Below the pieces are notes generated by a model that worked only from the letters and a program-made list of their open reading frames with translations, made no database searches and was not told where the DNA came from. Positions 50,798 through 63,893 of a stretch of DNA of 64,000 nt are shown piece after piece (position 1 is the stretch's first letter; every line of letters begins with the position of its first letter). Both the position numbers and the translations under genes were made by a program. This DNA is from Cladorhizidae sp. MBARI D1340-BT2 (lineage: Eukaryota > Porifera > Demospongiae > Poecilosclerida > Cladorhizidae), in NCBI GenBank assembly GCA_028752905.1, contig JAQNBH010000022.1, positions 744,001 through 808,000 on the forward strand, read 5' to 3'.

Positions 50798-51705
50798 ATC
50801 AATAAATGTAGTGGTTTTTCACTGGCAGGCCACCGCTTTGGCAACTGGAAAATGCCAGGAAAGATCGCAAACCTTAACACTTCAAATCACCATAACTTGC
50901 TAATACTTAGAGTACTCAAAATTTTGGCACGTACAAAAGACAGATAATCAGAAGGGCTATCCGTTGATATAAAATTTATCTTTTTTAAGTAAAGTGTAGA
51001 AAAGTTATGAGCTTTACGGCAAAATAACAAGATTTTTGGGGGGAAAATGAGAAACATATAGACCAAATTAGGGCAAATATCAAGATAGAGAACACATAAT
51101 GAAACCTATCATTAGAATCATATCAAGTACATTACAGTGAAGTGTGCAGAATATTATGGATGTTTGATATCAACAGAGAGCACAGGGAGAGACCTATCTT
51201 AAAAGCTATATATCAAGTTTATACAGTGAAGTGTGGAGAATCTATGAAGCTAACCTGTTTAGCATCAAGATAGAGAACACATAGAGAAACCTATCTTGTG
51301 ATTCTATGTATGCAGAATATACGGATGTTTGGTATCAAGAGAGAGAACAGAGAGAGGCCTACCTTTAGAGCTATATATCAAGTCTATTCAGTGAAGTGTG
51401 GAGAATCTATGAAGCTAACATATTTAGCTCAAGATAGAGAACACTGAGAGATACCTATCTTGCAAGTCCATTACAGTGAAGTGTGCAGAATATATGGATG
51501 TTTGGTATCAAGAGAGAGCACTTAGAGAGTCCTATCTTAATAGCTATACATCAAGTCTATTCAGTGAAGTGTGGATAATCTACGAAGCTAACATGTTTAG
51601 CATCAAGTAAGAGTACAATTCATAACTGCCCTAATTAACAAGACCAAAGTCCCAGATTTTGTCTACTGATAGAGAAGGCCCTTATCTGCAACATGTCAAC
51701 AGATT
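50798..51705 (+). repeat. Unit 61, long (908 bp)
   Basis: Class D with atgcc, private aagtaaag, T5G6A4, cttaaaag, acatattt, ctgccc, gtctactg. Front and middle match unit 48, end matches unit 64. Confidence 0.9.
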
Positions 51706-52613
51706 ATCAATAAATGTAGTGGTTTTTCACTGGCAGGCCACCGCTTTGGCAACTGGAAAACGCCAGGAAAGAGCGCAAACCTTAACACTTCAAATCACCA
51801 TAACTTGCTAATACTTAGAGTACTCAAAATTTTGGCACGTACAAAAGACAGATAATCAGAAGGGCTATCCGTTGATATAAAATTTATCTTTTTTGAGTAA
51901 AGTGTAGAAAAGTTATGAGCTTTACGGCAAAATAACAAGATTTTGGGGGGGAAAATGAGAAACATATAGACCAAATTAGGGCAAATATCAAGATAGAGAA
52001 CACATAATGAAACCTATCATTAGAATCATATCAAGTACATTACAGTGAAGTGTGCAGAATATTATGGATGTTTGATATCAACAGAGAGCACAGGGAGAGA
52101 CCTATCTTAATAGCTATATATCAAGTTTATACAGTGAAGTGTGGAGAATCTATGAAGCTAACCTGTTTAGCATCAAGATAGAGAACACATAGAGAAACCT
52201 ATCTTGTGATTCTATGTATGCAGAATATACGGATGTTTGGTATCAAGAGAGAGAACAGAGAGAGGCCTACCTTTAGAGCTATATATCAAGTCTATTCAGT
52301 GAAGTGTGGAGAATCTATGAAGCTAACATGTTTAGCTCAAGATAGAGAACACTGAGAGATACCTATCTTGCAAGTCCATTACAGTGAAGTGTGCAGAATA
52401 TATGGATGTTTGGTATCAAGAGAGAGCACTTAGAGAGTCCTATCTTAATAGCTATACATCAAGTCTATTCAGTGAAGTGTGGATAATCTACGAAGCTAAC
52501 ATGTTTAGCATCAAGTAAGAGTACAATTCATAACTGCCCTAATTAACAAGACCAAAGTCCCAGATTTTGTCAACTGATAGAGAAGGCCCTTATCTGCAAC
52601 ATGTCAACAGATT
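51706..52613 (+). repeat. Unit 62, long (908 bp)
   Basis: Class D, gagcgc for gatcgc, T4G7A4. Sister of unit 65. Confidence 0.9.
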
Positions 52614-53521
52614 ATCAATAAATGTAGTGGTTTTTCACTGGCAGGCCACCGCTTTGGCAACTGGAAAACGCCAGGAAAGATCGCAAACCTTAACACTTCA
52701 AATCACCATAACTTGCTAATACCTCGAGTACTCAAAATTTTGGCACGTACAAAAGACAGATAATCAGAAGGGCTATCCGTTGATATAAAATTTATCTTTT
52801 TGGGGTAAAGTGTAGAAAAGTTATGAGCTTTACGGCAAAATAACAAGATTTTTGGGGGGAAAATGAGAAACATATAGACCAAATTAGGGCAAATATCAAG
52901 ATAGAGAACACATAATGAAACCTATCATTAGAATCATATCAAGTACATTACAGTGAAGTGTGCAGAATATTATGGATGTTTGATATCAACAGAGAGCACA
53001 GGGAGAGACCTATCTTAATAGCTATATATCAAGTTTATACAGTGAAGTGTGGAGAATCTATGAAGCTAACCTGTTTAGCATCAAGATAGAGAACACATAG
53101 AGAAACCTATCTTGTGATTCTATGTATGCAGAATATACGGATGTTTGGTATCAAGAGAGAGAACAGAGAGAGGCCTACCTTTAGAGCTATATATCAAGTC
53201 TATTCAGTGAAGTGTGGAGAATCTATGAAGCTAACATGTTTAGCTCAAGATAGAGAACACTGAGAGATACCTATCTTGCAAGTCCATTACAGTGAAGTGT
53301 GCAGAATATATGGATGTTTGGTATCAAGAGAGAGCACTTAGAGAGTCCTATCTTAATAGCTATACATCAAGTCTATTCAGTGAAGTGTGGATAATCTACG
53401 AAGCTAACATGTTTAGCATCAAGTAAGAGTACAATTCATAACTGCCCTAATTAACAAGACCAAAGTCCCAGATTTTGTCAACTGATAGAGAAGGCCCTTA
53501 TCTGCAACATGTCAACAGATT
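52614..53521 (+). repeat. Unit 63, long (908 bp)
   Basis: Class D, cctcgag (CTCGAG at 52723-52728), tttttggggt, T5G6A4. Sister of unit 66. Confidence 0.9.
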
Positions 53522-54428
53522 ATCAATAAATGTAGTGGTTTTTCACTGGCAGGCCACCGCTTTGGCAACTGGAAAACGCCAGGAAAGATCGCAAACCTTA
53601 ACACTTCAAATCACCATAACTTGCTAATACTTAGAGTACTCAAAATTTTGGCACGTACAAAAGACAGATAATTAGAAGGGCTATCCGGTGATATAAAAAT
53701 TTCTTTTTTGGGTAAAGTGTAGAAAAGTTATGAGCTTTACGGCAAAATAACAAGATTTTTGGGGGGAAAATGAGAAACATATAGACCAAATTAGGGCAAA
53801 TATCAAGATAGAGAACACATAATGAAACCTATCATTAGAATCATATCAAGTCCATTACAGTGAAGTGTGCAGAATATTATGGATGTTTGATATCAACAGA
53901 GAGCACAGGGAGAGACCTATCTTAATAGCTATATATCAAGTTTATACAGTGAATTGTGGAGAATCTATGAAGCTAACCTGTTTAGCATCAAGATAGAGAA
54001 CACATAGAGAAACCTATCTTGTGATTCTATGTATGCAGAATATACGGATGTTTGGTATCAAGAGAGAGAACAGAGAGAGGCCTACCTTTAGAGCTATATA
54101 TCAAGTCTATTCAGTGAAGTGTGGAGAATCTATGAAGCTAACATATTTAGCTCAAGATAGAGAACACTGAGAGATACCTATCTTGCAAGTCCATTACAGT
54201 GAAGTGTGCAGAATATATGGATGTTTGGTATCAAGAGAGAGCACTTAGAGAGTCCTATCTTAATAGCTATACATCAAGTCTATTCAGTGAAGTGTGGATA
54301 ATCTACGAAGCTAACATGTTTAGCATCAAGTAAGAGTACAATTCATAACTGCCCTAATTAACAAGACCAAAGTCCCAGATTTTGTCTACTGATAGAGAAG
54401 GCCCTTATCTGCAACATGTCAACAGATT
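53522..54428 (+). repeat. Unit 64, long (907 bp)
   Basis: Class A, T5G6A4, gaattgtgg in B1, acatattt, gtctactg. First part as S2 units 69 and 74, last part as unit 61. Confidence 0.9.
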
Positions 54429-55336
54429 ATCAATAAATGTAGTGGTTTTTCACTGGCAGGCCACCGCTTTGGCAACTGGAAAACGCCAGGAAAGAGCGCA
54501 AACCTTAACACTTCAAATCACCATAACTTGCTAATACTTAGAGTACTCAAAATTTTGGCACGTACAAAAGACAGATAATCAGAAGGGCTATCCGTTGATA
54601 TAAAATTTATCTTTTTTGAGTAAAGTGTAGAAAAGTTATGAGCTTTACGGCAAAATAACAAGATTTTGGGGGGGAAAATGAGAAACATATAGACCAAATT
54701 AGGGCAAATATCAAGATAGAGAACACATAATGAAACCTATCATTAGAATCATATCAAGTACATTACAGTGAAGTGTGCAGAATATTATGGATGTTTGATA
54801 TCAACAGAGAGCACAGGGAGAGACCTATCTTAATAGCTATATATCAAGTTTATACAGTGAAGTGTGGAGAATCTATGAAGCTAACCTGTTTAGCATCAAG
54901 ATAGAGAACACATAGAGAAACCTATCTTGTGATTCTATGTATGCAGAATATACGGATGTTTGGTATCAAGAGAGAGAACAGAGAGAGGCCTACCTTTAGA
55001 GCTATATATCAAGTCTATTCAGTGAAGTGTGGAGAATCTATGAAGCTAACATGTTTAGCTCAAGATAGAGAACACTGAGAGATACCTATCTTGCAAGTCC
55101 ATTACAGTGAAGTGTGCAGAATATATGGATGTTTGGTATCAAGAGAGAGCACTTAGAGAGTCCTATCTTAATAGCTATACATCAAGTCTATTCAGTGAAG
55201 TGTGGATAATCTACGAAGCTAACATGTTTAGCATCAAGTAAGAGTACAATTCATAACTGCCCTAATTAACAAGACCAAAGTCCCAGATTTTGTCAACTGA
55301 TAGAGAAGGCCCTTATCTGCAACATGTCAACAGATT
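54429..55336 (+). repeat. Unit 65, long (908 bp)
   Basis: Class D, gagcgc, T4G7A4. Same markers as unit 62. Confidence 0.9.
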
Positions 55337-56244
55337 ATCAATAAATGTAGTGGTTTTTCACTGGCAGGCCACCGCTTTGGCAACTGGAAAACGCCAGGAA
55401 AGATCGCAAACCTTAACACTTCAAATCACCATAACTTGCTAATACCTCGAGTACTCAAAATTTTGGCACGTACAAAAGACAGATAATCAGAAGGGCTATC
55501 CGTTGATATAAAATTTATCTTTTTGGGGTAAAGTGTAGAAAAGTTATGAGCTTTACGGCAAAATAACAAGATTTTTGGGGGGAAAATGAGAAACATATAG
55601 ACCAAATTAGGGCAAATATCAAGATAGAGAACACATAATGAAACCTATCATTAGAATCATATCAAGTACATTACAGTGAAGTGTGCAGAATATTATGGAT
55701 GTTTGATATCAACAGAGAGCACAGGGAGAGACCTATCTTAATAGCTATATATCAAGTTTATACAGTGAAGTGTGGAGAATCTATGAAGCTAACCTGTTTA
55801 GCATCAAGATAGAGAACACATAGAGAAACCTATCTTGTGATTCTATGTATGCAGAATATACGGATGTTTGGTATCAAGAGAGAGAACAGAGAGAGGCCTA
55901 CCTTTAGAGCTATATATCAAGTCTATTCAGTGAAGTGTGGAGAATCTATGAAGCTAACATGTTTAGCTCAAGATAGAGAACACTGAGAGATACCTATCTT
56001 GCAAGTCCATTACAGTGAAGTGTGCAGAATATATGGATGTTTGGTATCAAGAGAGAGCACTTAGAGAGTCCTATCTTAATAGCTATACATCAAGTCTATT
56101 CAGTGAAGTGTGGATAATCTACGAAGCTAACATGTTTAGCATCAAGTAAGAGTACAATTCATAACTGCCCTAATTAACAAGACCAAAGTCCCAGATTTTG
56201 TCAACTGATAGAGAAGGCCCTTATCTGCAACATGTCAACAGATT
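55337..56244 (+). repeat. Unit 66, long (908 bp)
   Basis: Class D, cctcgag (CTCGAG at 55446-55451), tttttggggt, T5G6A4. Same markers as unit 63. Confidence 0.9.
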
Positions 56245-57152
56245 ATCAATAAATGTAGTGGTTTTTCACTGGCAGGCCACCGCTTTGGCAACTGGAAAAC
56301 GCCAGGAAAGATCGCAAACCTTAACACTTCAAATCACCATAACTTGCTAATACTTAGAGTACTCAAAATTTTGGCACGTACAAAAGACAGATAATCAGAA
56401 GGGCTATCCGTTGATATAAAATTTATCTTTTTTGAGTAAAGTGTAGAAAAGTTATGAGCTTTACGGCAAAATAACAAGATTTTGGGGGGGAAAATGAGAA
56501 ACATATAGACCAAATTAGGGCAAATATCAAGATAGAGAACACATAATGAAACCTATCATTAGAATCATATCAAGTACATTACAGTGAAGTGTGCAGAATA
56601 TTATGGATGTTTGATATCAACAGAGAGCACAGGGAGAGACCTATCTTAATAGCTATATATCAAGTTTATACAGTGAAGTGTGGAGAATCTATGAAGCTAA
56701 CCTGTTTAGCATCAAGATAGAGAACACATAGAGAAACCTATCTTGTGATTCTATGTATGCAGAATATACGGATGTTTGGTATCAAGAGAGAGAACAGAGA
56801 GAGGCCTACCTTTAGAGCTATATATCAAGTCTATTCAGTGAAGTGTGGAGAATCTATGAAGCTAACATGTTTAGCTCAAGATAGAGAACACTGAGAGATA
56901 CCTATCTTGCAAGTCCATTACAGTGAAGTGTGCAGAATATATGGATGTTTGGTATCAAGAGAGAGCACTTAGAGAGTCCTATCTTAATAGCTATACATCA
57001 AGTCTATTCAGTGAAGTGTGGATAATCTACGAAGCTAACATGTTTAGCATCAAGTAAGAGTACAATTCATAACTGCCCTAATTAACAAGACCAAAGTCCC
57101 AGATTTTGTCAACTGATAGAGAAGGCCCTTATCTGCAACATGTCAACAGATT
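56245..57152 (+). repeat. Unit 67, long (908 bp)
   Basis: Class D, T4G7A4, normal gatcgc; otherwise as units 62 and 65. Confidence 0.9.
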
Positions 57153-58060
57153 ATCAATAAATGTAGTGGTTTTTCACTGGCAGGCCACCGCTTTGGCAAC
57201 TGGAAAACGCCAGGAAAGATCGCAAACCTTAACACTTCAAATCACCATAACTTGCTAATACCTCGAGTACTCAAAATTTTGGCACGTACAAAAGACAGAT
57301 AATCAGAAGGGCTATCCGTTGATATAAAATTTATCTTTTTTGGGTAAAGTGTAGAAAAGTTATGAGCTTTACGGCAAAATAACAAGATTTTTGGGGGGAA
57401 AATGAGAAACATATAGACCAAATTAGGGCAAATATCAAGATAGAGAACACATAATGAAACCTATCATTAGAATCATATCAAGTACATTACAGTGAAGTGT
57501 GCAGAATATTATGGATGTTTGATATCAACAGAGAGCACAGGGAGAGACCTATCTTAATAGCTATATATCAAGTTTATACAGTGAAGTGTGGAGAATCTAT
57601 GAAGCTAACCTGTTTAGCATCAAGATAGAGAACACATAGAGAAACCTATCTTGTGATTCTATGTATGCAGAATATACGGATGTTTGGTATCAAGAGAGAG
57701 AACAGAGAGAGGCCTACCTTTAGAGCTATATATCAAGTCTATTCAGTGAAGTGTGGAGAATCTATGAAGCTAACATGTTTAGCTCAAGATAGAGAACACT
57801 GAGAGATACCTATCTTGCAAGTCCATTACAGTGAAGTGTGCAGAATATATGGATGTTTGGTATCAAGAGAGAGCACTTAGAGAGTCCTATCTTAATAGCT
57901 ATACATCAAGTCTATTCAGTGAAGTGTGGATAATCTACGAAGCTAACATGTTTAGCATCAAGTAAGAGTACAATTCATAACTGCCCTAATTAACAAGACC
58001 AAAGTCCCAGATTTTGTCAACTGATAGAGAAGGCCCTTATCTGCAACATGTCAACAGATT
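57153..58060 (+). repeat. Unit 68, long (908 bp)
   Basis: Class D, cctcgag (CTCGAG at 57262-57267), gggtaaag, T5G6A4. Counterpart is unit 73. Confidence 0.9.
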
Positions 58061-58794
58061 ATCAATAAATGTAGTGGTTTTTCACTGGCAGGCCACCGCT
58101 TTGGCAACTGGAAAACGCCAGGAAAGATCGCAAACCTTAACACTTCAAATCACCATAACTTGCTAATACTTAGAGTACTCAAAATTTTGGCACGTACAAA
58201 AGACAGATAATTAGAAGGGCTATCCGGTGATATAAAAATTTCTTTTTTGGGTAAAGTGTAGAAAAGTTATGAGCTTTACGGCAAAATAACAAGATTTTTG
58301 GGGGGAAAATGAGAAACATATAGACCAAATTAGGGCAAATATCAAGATAGAGAACACATAATGAAACCTATCATTAGAATCATATCAAGTCCATTACAGT
58401 GAAGTGTGCAGAATATTATGGATGTTTGATATCAACAGAGAGCACAGGGAGAGACCTATCTTAATAGCTATATATCAAGTTTATACAGTGAATTGTGGAG
58501 AATCTATGAAGCTAACCTGTTTAGCATCAAGATAGAGAACACATAGAGAAACCTATCTTGTGATTCTATGTATGCAGAATATACGGATGTTTGGTATCAA
58601 GAGAGAGCACTTAGAGAGTCCTATCTTAATAGCTATACATCAAGTCTATTCAGTGAAGTGTGGATAATCTACGAAGCTAACATGTTTAGCATCAAGTAAG
58701 AGTACAATTCATAACTGACCTAATTAACAAGACCAAAGTCCCAGATTTTGTCAACTGATAGAGAAGGCCCTTATCTGCAACATGTCAACAGATT
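58061..58794 (+). repeat. Unit 69, short S2 (734 bp)
   Basis: Class A, T5G6A4, gaattgtgg, gtgattc, ctgacc. Ends the run of sixteen long units; counterpart is unit 74. Confidence 0.9.
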
Positions 58795-59701
58795 ATCAAT
58801 AAATGTAGTGGTTTTTCACTGGCAGGCCACCGCTTTGGCAACTGGAAAACGCCAGGAAAGATCGCAAACCTTACCACTTCAAATCACCATAACTTGCTAA
58901 TACTTAGAGTACTCAAAATTTTGGCACGTACAAAAGACAGATAATTAGAAGGGCTATCCGGTGATATAAAAATTTCTTTTTTGGGTAAAGTGTAGAAAAG
59001 TTATGAGCTTTACGGCAAAATAACAAGATTTTAGGGGGGGAAATGAGAAACATATAGACCAAATTAGGGCAAATATCAAGATAGAGAACACATAATGAAA
59101 CCTATCATTAGAATCATATCAAGTCCATTACAGTGAAGTGTGCAGAATATTATGGTTGTTTGATATCAACAGAGAGCACAGGGAGAGACCTATCTTAATA
59201 GCTATATATCAAGTTTATACAGTGAAGTGTGGAGAATCTATGAAGCTAACCTGTTTAGCATCAAGATAGAGAACACATAGAGAAACCTATCTTGTGATTC
59301 TATGTATGCAGAATATACGGATGTTTGGTATCAAGAGAGAGAACAGAGAGAGGCCTACCTTTAGAGCTATATATCAAGTCTATTCAGTGAAGTGTGGAGA
59401 ATCTATGAAGCTAACATGTTTAGCTCAAGATAGAGAACACTGAGAGATACCTATCTTGCAAGTCCATTACAGTGAAGTGTGCAGAATATATGGATGTTTG
59501 GTATCAAGAGAGAGCACTTAGAGAGTCCTATCTTAATAGCTATACATCAAGTCTATTCAGTGAAGTGTGGATAATCTACGAAGCTAACATGTTTAGCATC
59601 AAGTAAGAGTACAATTCATAACTGCCCTAATTAACAAGACCAAAGTCCCAGATTTTGTCAACTGATAGAGAAGGCCCTTATCTGCAACATGTCAACAGAT
59701 T
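58795..59701 (+). repeat. Unit 70, long (907 bp)
   Basis: Class A, ttacc, T4AG7A3, ggttg. Counterpart is unit 75. Confidence 0.9.
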
Positions 59702-60436
59702 ATCAATAAATGTAGTGGTTTTTCACTGGCAGGCCACCGCTTTGGCAACTGGAAAACGCCAGGAAAGATCGCAAACCTTAACACTTCAAATCACCATAAC
59801 TTGCTAATACTTAGAGTACTCAAAATTTTGGCACGTACAAAAGACAGATAATCAGAAGGGCTATCCATTGATATAAAATTTATCTTTTTTGAGTAAAGTG
59901 TAGAAAAGTTATGAGCTTTACGGCAAAATAACAAGATTTTTGGGGGGAAAATGAGAAACATATAGACCAAATTAGGGCAAATATCAATATAGAGAACACA
60001 TAATGAAACCTATCATTCGAATCATATCAAGTCCATTACAGTGAAGTGTGCAGAATATTATGGATGTTTGATATCAACAGAGAGCACAGGGAGAGACCTA
60101 TCTTAATAGCTATATATCAAGTTTATACAGTGAAGTGTGGAGAATCTATGAAGCTAACCTGTTTAGCATCAAGATAGAGAACACATAGAGAAACCTATCT
60201 TGTGATTCTATGTATGCAGAATATACGGATGTTTGGTATCAAGAGAGAGAACAGAGAGAGGCCTACCTTTAGAGCTATAAATCAAGTCTATTCAGTGAAG
60301 TGTGGATAATCTACGAAGCTAACATGTTTAGCATCAAGTAAGAGTACAATTCATAACTGCCCTAATTAACAAGACCAAAGTCCCAGATTTTGTCAACTGA
60401 TAGAGAAGGCCCTTATCTGCAACATGTCAACAGATT
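59702..60436 (+). repeat. Unit 71, short S1 (735 bp)
   Basis: Class B with cattgat, T5G6A4, private ctataaatc at the end of A2, ctgccc. The only S1 unit on a class B background. Confidence 0.9.
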
Positions 60437-61344
60437 ATCAATAAATGTAATGGTTTTTCACTGGCAGGCCACCGCTTTGGCAACTGGAAAACGCCAGGAA
60501 AGATCGCAAATCTTAACACTTCAAATCACCATAACTTGCTAATACTTAGAGTACTCAAAATTTTGGCACGTACAAAAGACAGATAATCAGAAGGGCTATC
60601 CGTTGATATAAAATTTATCTTTTTTGAGTAAAGTGTAGAAAAGTTATGAGCTTTACGGCAAAATAACAAGATTTTTGGGGGGAAAATGAGAAACATATAG
60701 ACCAAATTAGGGCAAATATCAATATAGAGAACACATAATGAAACCTATCATTCGAATCATATCAAGTCCATTACAGTGAAGTGTGCAGAATATTATGGAT
60801 GTTTGATATCAACAGAGAGCACAGGGAGAGACCTATCTTAATAGCTATATATCAAGTTTATACAGTGAAGTGTGGAGAATCTATGAAGCTAACCTGTTTA
60901 GCATCAAGATAGAGAACACATAGAGAAACCTATCTTGTGATTCTATGTATGCAGAATATACGGATGTTTGGTATCAAGAGAGAGAACAGAGAGAGGCCTA
61001 CCTTTAGAGCTATATATCAAGTCTATTCAGTGAAGTGTGGAGAATCTATGAAGCTAACATGTTTAGCTCAAGATAGAGAACACTGAGAGATACCTATCTT
61101 GCAAGTCCATTACAGTGAAGTGTGCAGAATATATGGATGTTTGGTATCAAGAGAGAGCACTTAGAGAGTCCTATCTTAATAGCTATACATCAAGTCTATT
61201 CAGTGAAGTGTGGATAATCTACGAAGCTAACATGTTTAGCATCAAGTAAGAGTACAATTCATAACTGCCCTAATTAACAAGACCAAAGTCCCAGATTTTG
61301 TCAACTGATAGAGAAGGCCCTTATCTGCAACATGTCAACAGATT
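60437..61344 (+). repeat. Unit 72, long (908 bp)
   Basis: Class B with gttgat, T5G6A4, gaagtg; private tgtaatgg for tgtagtgg and aaatctt for aaacctt. Confidence 0.9.
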
Positions 61345-62252
61345 ATCAATAAATGTAGTGGTTTTTCACTGGCAGGCCACCGCTTTGGCAACTGGAAAAC
61401 GCCAGGAAAGATCGCAAACCTTAACACTTCAAATCACCATAACTTGCTAATACCTCGAGTACTCAAAATTTTGGCACGTACAAAAGACAGATAATCAGAA
61501 GGGCTATCCGTTGATATAAAATTTATCTTTTTTGGGTAAAGTGTAGAAAAGTTATGAGCTTTACGGCAAAATAACAAGATTTTTGGGGGGAAAATGAGAA
61601 ACATATAGACCAAATTAGGGCAAATATCAAGATAGAGAACACATAATGAAACCTATCATTAGAATCATATCAAGTACATTACAGTGAAGTGTGCAGAATA
61701 TTATGGATGTTTGATATCAACAGAGAGCACAGGGAGAGACCTATCTTAATAGCTATATATCAAGTTTATACAGTGAAGTGTGGAGAATCTATGAAGCTAA
61801 CCTGTTTAGCATCAAGATAGAGAACACATAGAGAAACCTATCTTGTGATTCTATGTATGCAGAATATACGGATGTTTGGTATCAAGAGAGAGAACAGAGA
61901 GAGGCCTACCTTTAGAGCTATATATCAAGTCTATTCAGTGAAGTGTGGAGAATCTATGAAGCTAACATGTTTAGCTCAAGATAGAGAACACTGAGAGATA
62001 CCTATCTTGCAAGTCCATTACAGTGAAGTGTGCAGAATATATGGATGTTTGGTATCAAGAGAGAGCACTTAGAGAGTCCTATCTTAATAGCTATACATCA
62101 AGTCTATTCAGTGAAGTGTGGATAATCTACGAAGCTAACATGTTTAGCATCAAGTAAGAGTACAATTCATAACTGCCCTAATTAACAAGACCAAAGTCCC
62201 AGATTTTGTCAACTGATAGAGAAGGCCCTTATCTGCAACATGTCAACAGATT
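61345..62252 (+). repeat. Unit 73, long (908 bp)
   Basis: Class D, cctcgag (CTCGAG at 61454-61459), gggtaaag, T5G6A4. Counterpart of unit 68. Confidence 0.9.
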
Positions 62253-62986
62253 ATCAATAAATGTAGTGGTTTTTCACTGGCAGGCCACCGCTTTGGCAAC
62301 TGGAAAACGCCAGGAAAGATCGCAAACCTTAACACTTCAAATCACCATAACTTGCTAATACTTAGAGTACTCAAAATTTTGGCACGTACAAAAGACAGAT
62401 AATTAGAAGGGCTATCCGGTGATATAAAAATTTCTTTTTTGGGTAAAGTGTAGAAAAGTTATGAGCTTTACGGCAAAATAACAAGATTTTTGGGGGGAAA
62501 ATGAGAAACATATAGACCAAATTAGGGCAAATATCAAGATAGAGAACACATAATGAAACCTATCATTAGAATCATATCAAGTCCATTACAGTGAAGTGTG
62601 CAGAATATTATGGATGTTTGATATCAACAGAGAGCACAGGGAGAGACCTATCTTAATAGCTATATATCAAGTTTATACAGTGAATTGTGGAGAATCTATG
62701 AAGCTAACCTGTTTAGCATCAAGATAGAGAACACATAGAGAAACCTATCTTGTGATTCTATGTATGCAGAATATACGGATGTTTGGTATCAAGAGAGAGC
62801 ACTTAGAGAGTCCTATCTTAATAGCTATACATCAAGTCTATTCAGTGAAGTGTGGATAATCTACGAAGCTAACATGTTTAGCATCAAGTAAGAGTACAAT
62901 TCATAACTGACCTAATTAACAAGACCAAAGTCCCAGATTTTGTCAACTGATAGAGAAGGCCCTTATCTGCAACATGTCAACAGATT
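62253..62986 (+). repeat. Unit 74, short S2 (734 bp)
   Basis: Class A, T5G6A4, gaattgtgg, ctgacc. Counterpart of unit 69. Confidence 0.9.
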
Positions 62987-63893
62987 ATCAATAAATGTAG
63001 TGGTTTTTCACTGGCAGGCCACCGCTTTGGCAACTGGAAAACGCCAGGAAAGATCGCAAACCTTACCACTTCAAATCACCATAACTTGCTAATACTTAGA
63101 GTACTCAAAATTTTGGCACGTACAAAAGACAGATAATTAGAAGGGCTATCCGGTGATATAAAAATTTCTTTTTTGGGTAAAGTGTAGAAAAGTTATGAGC
63201 TTTACGGCAAAATAACAAGATTTTAGGGGGGGAAATGAGAAACATATAGACCAAATTAGGGCAAATATCAAGATAGAGAACACATAATGAAACCTATCAT
63301 TAGAATCATATCAAGTCCATTACAGTGAAGTGTGCAGAATATTATGGTTGTTTGATATCAACAGAGAGCACAGGGAGAGACCTATCTTAATAGCTATATA
63401 TCAAGTTTATACAGTGAAGTGTGGAGAATCTATGAAGCTAACCTGTTTAGCATCAAGATAGAGAACACATAGAGAAACCTATCTTGTGATTCTATGTATG
63501 CAGAATATACGGATGTTTGGTATCAAGAGAGAGAACAGAGAGAGGCCTACCTTTAGAGCTATATATCAAGTCTATTCAGTGAAGTGTGGAGAATCTATGA
63601 AGCTAACATGTTTAGCTCAAGATAGAGAACACTGAGAGATACCTATCTTGCAAGTCCATTACAGTGAAGTGTGCAGAATATATGGATGTTTGGTATCAAG
63701 AGAGAGCACTTAGAGAGTCCTATCTTAATAGCTATACATCAAGTCTATTCAGTGAAGTGTGGATAATCTACGAAGCTAACATGTTTAGCATCAAGTAAGA
63801 GTACAATTCATAACTGCCCTAATTAACAAGACCAAAGTCCCAGATTTTGTCAACTGATAGAGAAGGCCCTTATCTGCAACATGTCAACAGATT
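62987..63893 (+). repeat. Unit 75, long (907 bp)
   Basis: Class A, ttacc, T4AG7A3, ggttg. Counterpart of unit 70. Confidence 0.9.

Larger units (their letters stand above)
48076..51705 (+). repeat. Third copy of the H5 front part (units 58-61)
   Basis: Four units matching 36799-40428 by rare variants: aggcctatctt with gacgtg (58), caagatgg with agagaacac and cgaaactaac (59), cacttac with gagtaaag (60), and atgcc with cttaaaag and acatattt (61). Unit 61 then continues into a different context (units 62-63) from unit 48 (S1 unit 49), which places a recombination junction near 51.6 kb. Confidence 0.87.
50798..56244 (+). repeat. Tandem trimer, period about 2723 (units 61-63 and 64-66)
   Basis: Units 61 and 64 share acatattt and gtctactg, units 62 and 65 share gagcgc (loss of GATC), and units 63 and 66 share cctcgag and tttttggggt. 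These variants are rare in the window, so the trimer duplication looks recent. The fronts of 61 (class B, atgcc) and 64 (class A) differ, so the duplication border lies inside that unit. The 62-63 pair is also echoed by 67-68 at 56245-58060. Confidence 0.9.
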
